Assembly: GCF_004359215.1 (NCBI RefSeq)
Contig: NC_090618.1
Location: 1,177,824 to 1,193,540 of the forward strand
Direction: 5' to 3'
Length of the DNA stretch: 15,717 nt
From: Bremia lactucae
Lineage: Eukaryota > Oomycota > Peronosporomycetes > Peronosporales > Peronosporaceae
Shown: positions 8,980 through 15,717 of the stretch, in pieces
Numbering within the stretch: position 1 is the first letter of the stretch
Layout of the letters: the number at the start of each line of letters is the position of its first letter
Notes under the pieces: model-generated
Told to the model about the DNA's origin: nothing
Seen by the model: the letters and a program-made list of their open reading frames with translations, nothing else
The model's database searches: none
Translations under genes and position numbers: made by a program

Positions 8980-9291
8980 TGTAATGGAACACACATCGGT
9001 TGGAGAACCGTTGTTGTGGTACATTTACTTAAGGGTAAAATACCCTTTTATCTAATTATAAAATAGTTAGTTACTTAAATCCCATTTTTTATGGGTAACA
9101 AATGTGGTCGCCGCCAGATACAAATCTGGCGGCCAAAATCTATTTTAAATTAGCTAGGGTAAGTTTTTTTCAGATTTAAATAGTTAAATAAAGAGCAATT
9201 CCTATTTTGATTTTGAATCGTTTAGTGCCTTCCTAAGGCTTGCGCATTGATCTGTAAGAGACAGAAGCCTTTCTAAGGTATATCTTCTTGG
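8980..9291 (+). repeat. 3' LTR of gypsy element, truncated by insertion
   Basis: This matches 1287-1608 of the 5' LTR with substitutions and small indels (TGTAATGGAACACACATCGG start), then stops abruptly where the 454-bp repeat starts at 9292. The missing right part (about 160 bp by comparison with the 5' LTR) would lie beyond the assembly gap. It contains a perfect hairpin at 9110-9133 (GCCGCCAGA tacaaa TCTGGCGGC) and AATAAA at 9187-9192. Confidence 0.85.
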
Positions 9292-9745
9292 TGTAACGGG
9301 GTGTATCGTTACATGAAACTAACACTTAAAGGTTGTTAATTGATATATTATCTAAAAGGTAGATAATATTTGGAGGATATTACTTTATATAGTAATATTC
9401 AGAGTTCTTAGCCATAAACAGGTATAGACCATTATACCGATTTATTTCGCAGACTAATCAGCTGTAGGAGTAATCAAAGAGAGAGTTACAGATAAGATAG
9501 AGATAATAATTCATTTACATGTTTAGTATTCGATTATAATTAAGTTAGCATTTACAAAGATAGAACAAGAGACACTCATTTATATTTAATACAGTTTTCA
9601 TTTTACCCTCTTAAGCTAATTACCTTAAGAAAAGTTATCCACTGCACGTCCAGTGTACGTCAATTAACGTAGGGCACCACTCGCAACTGAAGTAGTGCGA
9701 AGTGGACTTGTACTGAAACAGTACAAGTCATAGTGCCCCGTTACA
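9292..9745. repeat. Hairpin-rich 454-bp terminal repeat, probably an LTR (solo or 5')
   Basis: Bounded by a perfect 10-bp inverted repeat, TGTAACGGGG...CCCCGTTACA, inserted into the gypsy 3' LTR. TG...CA ends, length and location suit an LTR of another retrotransposon, possibly Ty1/copia, but no coding part is seen because the assembly gap starts two bases later. The left flank is cttgg and the right flank is only cc, so a target duplication cannot be tested and a complete element hidden in the gap is possible. Inside are many perfect inverted repeats: 9292-9313, 9345-9369, 9377-9398, 9421-9438, 9609-9630, and a folded end at 9665-9743. A miniature inverted-repeat element is the alternative reading. 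Confidence 0.6.
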
Positions 9746-9747
9746 CC

Positions 9748-9847
9748 NNNNNNNNNNNNNNNNNNNNNNNNNNNNNNNNNNNNNNNNNNNNNNNNNNNNN
9801 NNNNNNNNNNNNNNNNNNNNNNNNNNNNNNNNNNNNNNNNNNNNNNN
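9748..9847. other. Assembly gap (100 N)
   Basis: Exactly 100 N, the conventional size for a gap of unknown length. The rest of the terminal-repeat element, the remaining gypsy 3' LTR and the 3' part of retroelement copy A could all lie here. Confidence 0.98.
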
Positions 9848-10887
9848 TAAAAGCGTTCGGCAAGGATGTCGAACTCTCTGAACCTGTACTTGCCTCCGAG
9901 GATGGTGACCTCTTGGCGTTCCAGACGGAAGCAAGCTTCCTTGGTCTTCACCTTGATGCGGAGGTTCCCTCCCGGCATCTTGGTGAGCTGACCAAGTTGG
10001 TTCAGGTCCATCTGCTGCTGGACGACTTGGTTGCCGTGATCATTGGAGAAGGATGTAAGAAGTTTGTTGGGAGAGGTGCGCTGAAAAGCTTATCCAGTCT
10101 CGATCACCATCACGTAACGTGCTCGGGGCAACATATACGGACGGGCTCGATCGATCTGTGGCGCAAGCGCGCTCCAGTCTCCTCCCGCTTCGTACAGCGC
10201 ATCGATGGCTTCGATGTCTGCAGCAAGCGGTTTTGGTAGTTCAACCTTCGTCTTTTCCGGAGCTTCAACTTTGTCGCGCCGAATCTCTGTGGTCCGTTGC
10301 AGTAGGGTACGCAAGGTTGGTGGGTGCGTACCTTGTCGTGCGTTTGGGTTCACCGTCGCATGTGTACCCTGTCGTGCGTCTGGATTCTTAGCTGCGTGCG
10401 TACCCTGACGCGAGTCAGGATGCGCAGTTGCCTGGGTGTCGTTGCAGTTGGCTGCATGTGTAGTCCTGTCGCACAGCTGGATTGTCATCCCATCATCGGT
10501 CGTGGGTGCGCCTGTCTCTGACGACCGTGCTGGCTTGTTGGGTACAGTTTGCACAGAGCCAGGGTCACTTCCCTGGTCCGTACCAGTGGTTGGAACGTGC
10601 GCTGGGTTCCTGTTCTCCCTGTCCCGCCTTTCGCTCAAAGGAGGATGGACAGTTGGGTACCTAGTACCACTGTCGGCAGTAGAAGCAGGATGCGCTGGAT
10701 TCCCGTTCTCGCTGCCCTCCCTTGAAGGGAGACGGACAGTTAGGTACCTAGTACCACTGTCGGCAGTAGAAGCGGGAAGCGTTGGATTCACTTCTTGAGC
10801 TTGTGGGTGTGGACCCACGTCACTCATCACCATGTCGTCTGCTTGGACAGTGTCGTGTATGACGGCAGAGACGGCGGGACGTTCCAT
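9848..10887 (-). pseudogene. Non-LTR retrotransposon ORF1-like protein, copy A (partial, nonsense)
   Basis: The same protein as copy B (11108-13054), offset by 2,167 bp and more than 99% identical by eye. It starts at the ATG at 10887. At codon 266 copy B has CAA (Gln) and this copy has TAA (10090-10092), cutting the product to 265 residues; the frame beyond is otherwise open to the assembly gap at 9847. The 3' side is lost in the gap. The N-terminal repeats described for copy B are present at 10323-10450 and 10597-10776. Its 5' untranslated part (10888-10977) ends flush with a tRNA-Leu gene. Confidence 0.55.
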
Positions 10888-10977
10888 GGCGGAAAAGACT
10901 TGGAGGGCTGGTGGCTTGGGGTTTGAGTTTGGGTTCTTCTGGATTTGACTTGCGTAGTAGCCGGCAAATTGAGAAGT
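10888..10977 (-). other. 5' untranslated end of retroelement copy A
   Basis: Ninety bases between the ORF1-like start codon and the tRNA-Leu gene. Nearly identical to 13055-13144; differences include gtagtagccgg here against gtagaagccgg in copy B. It replaces the 268-269-bp spacer that precedes tRNA copies 3 to 9. Confidence 0.6.
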
Positions 10978-11063
10978 GGTATCTTGCCCGAGTGGTCTAA
11001 AGGGGCGGACTTAAGATCCGCTAGACATTACAGTCTGCGTGGGTTCAAACCCCACAGATACCA
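10978..11063 (+). tRNA. tRNA-Leu(UAA), copy 1
   Basis: 86 nt including discriminator A. Acceptor stem GGTATCT pairs with AGATACC. Anticodon stem GCGGA/TCCGC encloses loop CTTAAGA, anticodon TAA (Leu, codons UUA/UUG). A long variable arm (AGAC attac-type loop GTCT) marks class II. The T arm is GTGGG TTCAAAC CCCAC. No CCA is encoded. Its 5' flank is the end of retroelement copy A; its usual trailer is cut after 43 bases at a single N (11107), before any T-run terminator. Confidence 0.93.
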
Positions 11064-11106
11064 AGCGTCACCCGTTGCGCCTCGAGCAGCTTGGAGGAGT
11101 CGAAGC

Positions 11107-11107
11107 N
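11107..11107. other. Single ambiguous base at a suspicious join
   Basis: One N separates tRNA trailer sequence (11064-11106, identical to the flank of tRNA copy 2) from the interior of retroelement copy B. The ORF1-like frame runs through it into antisense tRNA sequence, which is not biologically sensible. Probable contig merge. Confidence 0.7.
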
Positions 11108-13054
11108 CGGTTTCTCGGTCTTCACAACGCTGGTGTGATGCTTGGTAAGGAAATGGCTGGCTTCCTTCGACTCACTTAACTGGGCTGGAGCCTTCACCGT
11201 GCGAGGCACGATCTGGAAACGTGGACCATGTTGCTCATCGAGAGTGGCCGAGCAACAGGCGAAATTAACCTCAACCTTGCTAAGCACGTCAAAGTAGTTG
11301 CTCGTCGCAACTCCTACGAGTGGCTTCGGTCGACTCTTCATGAGCATGTTGGCAAAGTCAGTCGCACTGCGTGTCCGTTTGCCCTTCTTCTTTGAGTTGG
11401 TCGTGAGCTCGCTGGAGGAAGGTGGTAGCTGCTTGAGCATGGGTTTCGGACTCCCAGGCGGTGTCAACATTACCAACCCATTCGTGCTCAGCGACAGTTC
11501 ACTTGGTGTTTGGTTCGTCGATGTTCGAGCTGGCGATACCGCCTGTTGAACGACGGCACCTTGTCTAAGGGCGAGTTGCAACGATGTCTCCATTGGTCGC
11601 TGAGCAACAATATCCGCAAACGTCCGCGACTGCTGCGCGGGTGGCTGATGCTGTTGCGTGGTTGCTCTTGCGTTGGCTGTTGCTGTTGCTGCCGCCATCG
11701 TCGGGTTTTGGAGCTCTAGCGCATATCGCGAACGATATCCAAACGGCACGCGTTGAGCTGGAAACGGTGCATCCTTCGCATGGACGGGGTGGATGCGTCC
11801 AGCAAACACGAGCTGGTCGCACACAGAACCGTCCACAAAGAGTTGCGGTGGACATTCATTCGAGCGGAAATACACGCGCCAGGTGGCAGTCGTCATCACC
11901 GCGTCAAGGTTCACGTCTCGGAACGTACCGTAGATCGGTCGCGCTCCAAGCTCGAAGAAACGCTTGAGCATGAGATCTGCATCCACATCGCTGTCAACAC
12001 TGGACACGTCGATGTAGAAGCGGTCGGCAAGGATGTCGAACTCTCTGAACCTGTACTTGCCTCCGAGGATGGTGACCTCTTGGCGTTCCAGACGGAAGCA
12101 AGCTTCCTTGGTCTTCACCTTGATGCGGAGGTTCCCTCCCGGCATCTTGGTGAGCTGACCAAGTTGGTTCAGGTCCATCTGCTGCTGGACGACTTGGTTG
12201 CCGTGATCATTGGAGAAGGATGTAAGAAGTTTGTTGGGAGAGGTGCGCTGAAAAGCTTGTCCAGTCTCGATCACCATCACGTAACGTGCTCGGGGCAACA
12301 TATACGGACGGGCTCGATCGATCCGTGGCGCAAGCGCGCTCCAGTCTCCTCCCGCTTCGTACAGCGCATCGATGGCTTCGATGTCTGCAGCAAGCGGTTT
12401 TGGTAGTTCAACCTTCGTCTTTTCCGGAGCTTCAACTTTGTCGCGCCGAATCTCTGTGGTCCGTTGCAGTAGGGTACGCAAGGTTGGTGGGTGCGTACCT
12501 TGTCGTGCGTTTGGGTTCACCGTCGCATGTGTACCCTGTCGTGCGTCTGGATTCTTAGCTGCGTGCGTACCCTGACGCGAGTCAGGATGCGCAGTTGCCT
12601 GGGTGTCGTTGCAGTTGGCTGCATGTGTAGTCCTGTCGCACAGCTGGATTGTCATCCCATCATCGGTCGTGGGTGCGCCTGTCTCTGACGACCGTGCTGG
12701 CTTGTTGGGTACAGTTTGCACAGAGCCAGGGTCACTTCCCTGGTCCGTACCAGTGGTTGGAACGTGCGCTGGGTTCCTGTTCTCCCTGTCCCGCCTTTCG
12801 CTCAAAGGAGGATGGACAGTTGGGTACCTAGTACCACTGTCGGCAGTAGAAGCAGGATGCGCTGGATTTCCGTTCTCGCTGCCCTCCCTTGAAGGGAGAC
12901 GGACAGTTAGGTACCTAGTACCACTGTCGGCAGTAGAAGCGGGAAGCGTTGGATTCACTTCTTGAGCTTGTGGGTGTGGACCCACGTCACTCATCACCAT
13001 GTCGTCTGCTTGGACAGTGTCGTGTATGACGGCAGAGACGGCGGGACGTTCCAT
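11108..13054 (-). CDS. Non-LTR retrotransposon ORF1-like protein, copy B (3' end missing)
   Basis: Open for about 649 codons from the ATG at 13054, in a favourable context (ccgccATGg), to the N at 11107. Residues 38-97 hold two copies of a 29-30-residue repeat (STADSGTRY...NPAHP). Residues 147-189 hold about three copies of a 10-residue repeat (ARQGTHA-type). Residues 220-430 look like a globular domain: IDALYEAGGDWSALAPRIDR, then LRIKVKTKEACFRL, then RFYIDVSSVDSDVDADLM and TTATWRVYF, whose beta-alpha-beta pattern is RRM-like. A Gln/Ser/Thr-rich region follows, then TSNYFDVLSKVEV near residue 570. No zinc knuckle, endonuclease or RT is present. Layout and style resemble ORF1 (nucleic-acid chaperone) of oomycete non-LTR elements, an inference from pattern only. 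A host gene family is less likely because two copies flank tRNA genes identically. Confidence 0.55.
12488..12616 (-). repeat. Minisatellite in ORF1-like gene (30-bp units)
   Basis: Degenerate tandem units of about 30 bp encode repeats of the ARQGTHA type (residues 147-189). The same array is at 10321-10449 in copy A. Unit number is the same in both copies. Confidence 0.7.
12764..12943 (-). repeat. Two-unit repeat of about 87-90 bp in ORF1-like gene
   Basis: Two neighbouring units share ggtacctagtaccactgt and the following bases; they encode the duplicated STADSGTRY segments (residues 38-97). Also present in copy A at 10597-10776. Confidence 0.75.
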
Positions 13055-13144
13055 GGCGGAAAAGACTTGGAGGGCTGGTGGCTTGGGGTTTGAGTTTGGG
13101 TTCTTCTGGATTTGACTTGCGTAGAAGCCGGCAAATTGAGAAGT
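13055..13144 (-). other. 5' untranslated end of retroelement copy B
   Basis: Ninety bases from the start codon to the first base of tRNA-Leu copy 2. In ordinary array units the bases before the tRNA are cttgtttct; here they are aattgagaagt, so homology with the array begins only at the tRNA (one shared t). This places the element end exactly at the tRNA 5' boundary. Confidence 0.6.
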
Positions 13145-13230
13145 GGTATCTTGCCCGAGTGGTCTAAAGGGGCGGACTTAAGATCCGCTAGACATTACAG
13201 TCTGCGTGGGTTCAAACCCCACAGATACCA
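13145..13230 (+). tRNA. tRNA-Leu(UAA), copy 2
   Basis: 86 nt, identical to copy 1: full acceptor stem, TAA anticodon, long variable arm and T arm GTGGG/CCCAC. Upstream neighbour is retroelement copy B, flush with the gene. First T run after it is at 13320-13325. Confidence 0.95.
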
Positions 13231-13325
13231 AGCGTCACCCGTTGCGCCTCGAGCAGCTTGGAGGAGTCGAAGCTGTGCGAGTGGCGCAGCAAATTGCAGT
13301 TAGCCCACCGTGCTAATTATTTTTT
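13231..13325 (+). ncRNA. Conserved structured tRNA trailer (candidate co-transcribed RNA)
   Basis: No run of four or more T occurs after the tRNA until 13320-13325, about 90 bases on, although RNA polymerase III usually stops at the first such run. Within it a long hairpin can form at 13241-13290: GTTGCGCC with GGCGCAGC, then TCG with CGA, then CAGCTT with AAGCTG, loop at about 13260-13269. The same trailer follows the other copies; pairings are partly kept, with a G-U pair in copy 3 and mismatches in copies 4, 5, 7 and 8. Whether it is a separate product, a long trailer, or simply conserved by recent duplication is unknown. Confidence 0.4.
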
Positions 13326-13499
13326 GAATGGTTGCAAGAAACAACATCTCTCTTTTTGTATTTCAAAGCGCCAGATAGGAGTCGATTGACTTTGAACGGA
13401 CGGCTAAGAAGAACGACAACGCGTCCATAGCTCGAATGAAATACTTTGAATCATATACAAGAAATGCGTTGAAAATAAGAGCGTCCTTTCCTTGTTTCT

Positions 13500-13584
13500 G
13501 GTATCTTGCCCGAGTGGTCTAAGGGGCGGACTTAAGATCCGCTAGACATTACAGTTTGCGTGGGTTCAAACCCCACAGATACCA
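13500..13584 (+). tRNA. tRNA-Leu(UAA), copy 3
   Basis: 85 nt; one A shorter in the D loop (tctaagggg). Variable arm has agtttg for agtctg, which weakens its stem by a G-U pair. Acceptor, anticodon and T arms are intact. Confidence 0.93.
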
Positions 13585-13853
13585 AGCGTCACCCGTTGCG
13601 CCTCGAGCAGCTTGGAGGAGTCGAAGTTGCGCGAGTGGCGCAGCAAATTGCAGTTAGCCCGCCGTGGTAATAAATTTTTGAATGGTTGCAAGATACAACA
13701 TCTCTCTTTTTGTATTTCAAAGCGCCAGATAGGAGTCGATTGGCGTTGAACGGACGGCTAAGAAGAACGACAACGCGTCTATAGCTCGAATGAGATACTT
13801 TGTTTCATATACAAGCAATGCGTTGAAATTAAGAGTGTCCTTTCCTTGTTTCT

Positions 13854-13938
13854 GGTATCTTGCCGGAGTGGTCTAAGGGGCGGACTTAAGATCCGCTAGA
13901 CATTACAGTCTGCGTGGGTTCAAACCCCACAGATACCA
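13854..13938 (+). tRNA. tRNA-Leu(UAA), copy 4
   Basis: 85 nt. D stem changed from CCC to CCG (tgccggagtgg), which disturbs one D-stem pair and the internal A-box promoter. The rest is intact. Confidence 0.85.
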
Positions 13939-14207
13939 AGCGTCACCCGTTGCACCTCGAGCAGCTTGGAGGAGTCGAAGCTGTGCGAGTGGCGCAGCAA
14001 ATTGGAGTCAGCCTACCGTGCTGATTAATTTTTGGATGGTTGCAAGAAACAACATCTCTCTAATTGTATTTAAAGGCGCGAGATGGGAGTCGATTAACTT
14101 TGAACGGACGGCTAAGAAGAACGACAACGCGTCTATAGCTCGATTGAAATACTTTGTTTCATACACAAGCAATGCGTTGAAATTAAGAGTGTCCTTTCCT
14201 TGTTTCT

Positions 14208-14292
14208 GGTATCTTGCCCGAGGGTCTAAGGGGGCGGAGTTAAGATCCACTAGACATTACAGTCTGCGTGAATTCAAACCACACAGATACCT
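14208..14292 (+). pseudogene. tRNA-Leu pseudogene, copy 5
   Basis: 85 nt, degenerate: the A-box AGTGG is reduced to AGGG, the anticodon loop starts G instead of C (GTTAAGA), the anticodon stem has a mismatch (TCCAC), the T stem is broken (gtgaattcaaaccacac), and the discriminator is T. Probably not functional. Confidence 0.75.
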
Positions 14293-14561
14293 AGCGTCAC
14301 CCGTTGCACCTCGAGCAGCTTGGAGGAGTCGAAGCTTTGCGAGTGGCGCAGCAAATTGGAGTCAGCCCGCCGTGCTAATTAATTTTTGAATGGTTGCAAG
14401 AAACAACATCTCTCTTTTTGTAATTCAAAGCGCCAGATAGGAGTCGATTGACTTTGAACGGACGGCTAAGAAGAACGACAACGCGTCTATAGCTCGAATG
14501 AAATACTTTGAATGATATACAAGCAATGCGTTGAAAATAAGAGCGTCCTTTCCTTGTTTCT

Positions 14562-14647
14562 GGTATCTTGCCCGAGTGGTCTAAAGGGGCGGACTTAAGA
14601 TCCGCTAGACGTTACAGTTTGCGTGGGTTCAAACCCCACAGATACCA
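14562..14647 (+). tRNA. tRNA-Leu(UAA), copy 6
   Basis: 86 nt. Stems intact; the variable arm reads agacgttacagttt. D-loop length is as in copies 1, 2 and 7. Confidence 0.93.
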
Positions 14648-14915
14648 AGCGTCACCCTTGCAACTCGAGCAGCTTGGAGGAGTCGAAGCTTTGCGAGTGG
14701 CGCAGCAAATTGCAGTCAGCCCACCGTGCTGATTAATTTTTGAATGGTTGCAAGAAACAACATCTCTCTATTTGTAATTCAAAGCGCCAGATAGGAGTCG
14801 ATTGACTTTGAACGGACGGCTAAGAAGAACGACAACGCGTCTATAGCTCGAATGAAATACTTTGAATGATATACAAGCAATGACTTGAAATTAAGAGCGT
14901 CCTTTCCTTGTTTCT

Positions 14916-15001
14916 GGTATCTTGCCCGAGTGGTCTAAAGGGGCGGACTTAAGATCCGCTAGACGTTACAGTTTGCGTGGGTTCAAACCCCACAGATACC
15001 A
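14916..15001 (+). tRNA. tRNA-Leu(UAA), copy 7
   Basis: 86 nt, same sequence as copy 6. The following T run is only TTTT (15093-15096). Confidence 0.93.
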
Positions 15002-15270
15002 AGCGTCACCCGTTGCACCTCGAGCAGCTTGGAGGAGTCGAAGCTTTGCGAGTGGCGCAGCAAATTGGAGTCAGCCAGCCGTGCTATTTCAGTTTTGAAT
15101 GGTTGCAGGAAACAACATCTCTCTAATTGTATTTCAAGGCGCCAGATGGGAGTCGATTAACTTTGAACGGACGGCTAAGAAAAACGACAACGCGTCTATA
15201 GCTCGATTGAAATACTGTGTTTCATACACAAGCAATGCGTTGAAATTAAGAGTGTCCTTTCCTTGTTTCT

Positions 15271-15355
15271 GGTATCTTGCCTGAGGGTCAAAGGGGGCGG
15301 ACTTAAGATCCGCTAGACATTACAGTCTGTGTGAATTCAAACCACACAGATACCT
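15271..15355 (+). pseudogene. tRNA-Leu pseudogene, copy 8
   Basis: 85 nt. D arm altered (gcctgagggtcaaag), T arm as in copy 5 (gtgaattcaaaccacac) and discriminator T. Anticodon arm intact. Likely inactive. Confidence 0.65.
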
Positions 15356-15624
15356 AGCGTCACCCGTTGCACCTCGAGCAGCTTGAAGGAGTTGAAGCTT
15401 TGCGAGTGGCGCAGCAAATTGGAGTCAGCCCGCCGTGCTAATTAATTTTTGAATGGTTGCAAGAAACAACATCTCTCTTTTTGTAATTCAAAGCGCCAGA
15501 TAGGAGTCGATTAACTTTGAACGGACGGCTAAGAAGAACGACAACGCGTCTATAGCTCGATTGAAATACTGTGTTTCATACACAAGCAATGCGTTGAAAT
15601 TAAGAGTGTCCTTTCCTTGTTTCT

Positions 15625-15709
15625 GGTATCTTGCCTGAGGGTCAAAGGGGGCGGACTTAAGATCCGCTAGACATTACAGTCTGCGTGGGTTCAAACCCCA
15701 CAGATACCA
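15625..15709 (+). tRNA. tRNA-Leu(UAA), copy 9, altered D arm
   Basis: 85 nt. It shares the altered D arm and A box of copy 8 (gcctgagggtcaaag) but has the normal T arm and discriminator A. It therefore looks like a mosaic of copy 8-like and normal units. Function is doubtful. Confidence 0.7.
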
Positions 15710-15717
15710 AGCGTCAC

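Larger units (their letters stand above)
9848..13273. repeat. Direct duplication, 2,167-bp offset (element 5' part + tRNA-Leu + trailer)
   Basis: Bases 9848-11106 repeat at 12015-13273 with only a handful of substitutions. The unit contains the 3' part of the visible ORF1-like region, its 5' end, the tRNA-Leu gene and 43 bases of trailer. Both borders of the first copy coincide with N positions, so true tandem duplication and an assembly artefact cannot be told apart. Confidence 0.85.
13145..15717 (+). repeat. Tandem array of tRNA-Leu units, period 354-355 bp
   Basis: Eight tRNA-Leu genes start at 13145, 13500, 13854, 14208, 14562, 14916, 15271 and 15625, all on the plus strand. Each is followed by a 268-269-bp spacer that is highly similar between units with almost no length change. 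The array continues beyond the window. Some units share diagnostic variants (for example ttggagtcagcc against ttgcagttagcc, and ggcgccagatggg near 14085 and 15140), which suggests spread by unequal exchange or conversion. Each spacer contains a conserved stem-loop, a T run about 90 bases after the tRNA, and a C/T-rich block (gtcctttccttgtttct) just before the next tRNA. Confidence 0.95.

Noticed and set aside
11045..11107. C-terminal end of the ORF1-like frame, reading through the N into the tRNA trailer and gene
   Set aside because: The last residues come from antisense trailer and tRNA sequence after an ambiguous base, so they are a join artefact and not protein.
11753..12406. Plus-strand 217-codon open frame
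   Set aside because: Exact shadow of the conserved ORF1-like domain on the minus strand, with no recognisable motif of its own; the same applies to plus frames at 10436-10798 and 12603-12965.
14018..14389. Open frames of 60-123 codons within the array
   Set aside because: They run through tRNA genes and repeat with the unit, but are broken in most units; chance frames.
13145..15717. Possible CRISPR-like or satellite array because of the regular period
   Set aside because: The repeated unit contains a full class II tRNA-Leu and the spacers are alike, so it is a tRNA gene array, not a CRISPR; units are too long and gene-bearing for simple satellite DNA.

Overview
The window reads as repeat-rich nuclear DNA of a eukaryote, most probably an oomycete of the Phytophthora type. 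That inference rests on the style of the Ty3/gypsy chromodomain polyprotein, on a class II nuclear tRNA-Leu gene family, and on large nested retroelements; no species-level marker is visible. Almost nothing here looks like an intact single-copy host protein gene.

Layout. 1-270 holds a minus-strand gag zinc-knuckle remnant. 326-874 is an N-terminally truncated HNH-nuclease-like reading frame. 875-1286 has no recognisable gene. From 1287 to 9291 lies one degraded Ty3/gypsy chromovirus of about 8 kb: 5' LTR (1287-1770), primer-binding site, gag, protease, reverse transcriptase, RNase H, integrase, chromodomain, then a minus-strand (antisense) coding block ending tail-to-tail with pol, a polypurine tract and a truncated 3' LTR (8980-9291). 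The integrase C-terminal part is split by about 0.9 kb of foreign DNA carrying the 3' end of another LTR element (about 6530-7455). The 3' LTR is cut by a second, hairpin-rich 454-bp terminal repeat (9292-9745), which runs almost directly into a 100-N assembly gap (9748-9847).

Right half. Two nearly identical 5' pieces of a probable non-LTR retrotransposon (ORF1-like, minus strand) follow at 9848-10977 and 11108-13144. Each has its 5' end flush against the 5' end of a tRNA-Leu(UAA) gene. The shared unit is offset by 2,167 bp, and a lone N at 11107 marks a suspicious join. From 13145 to the window end is a tandem array of tRNA-Leu(UAA) genes with a 354-355-bp period (eight copies here, a ninth detached at 10978). 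Its spacers are 268-269 bp and carry a conserved stem-loop in a roughly 90-nt trailer before the first T run.

Taken together, this is a tRNA gene array adjoined by a retroelement that lies exactly at tRNA 5' boundaries, next to a nest of decayed LTR elements. The most promising items are the antisense gene of the gypsy element, the tRNA-flush non-LTR element, and the structured tRNA trailer. The assembly gap and the single N limit what can be said about how these pieces truly join.
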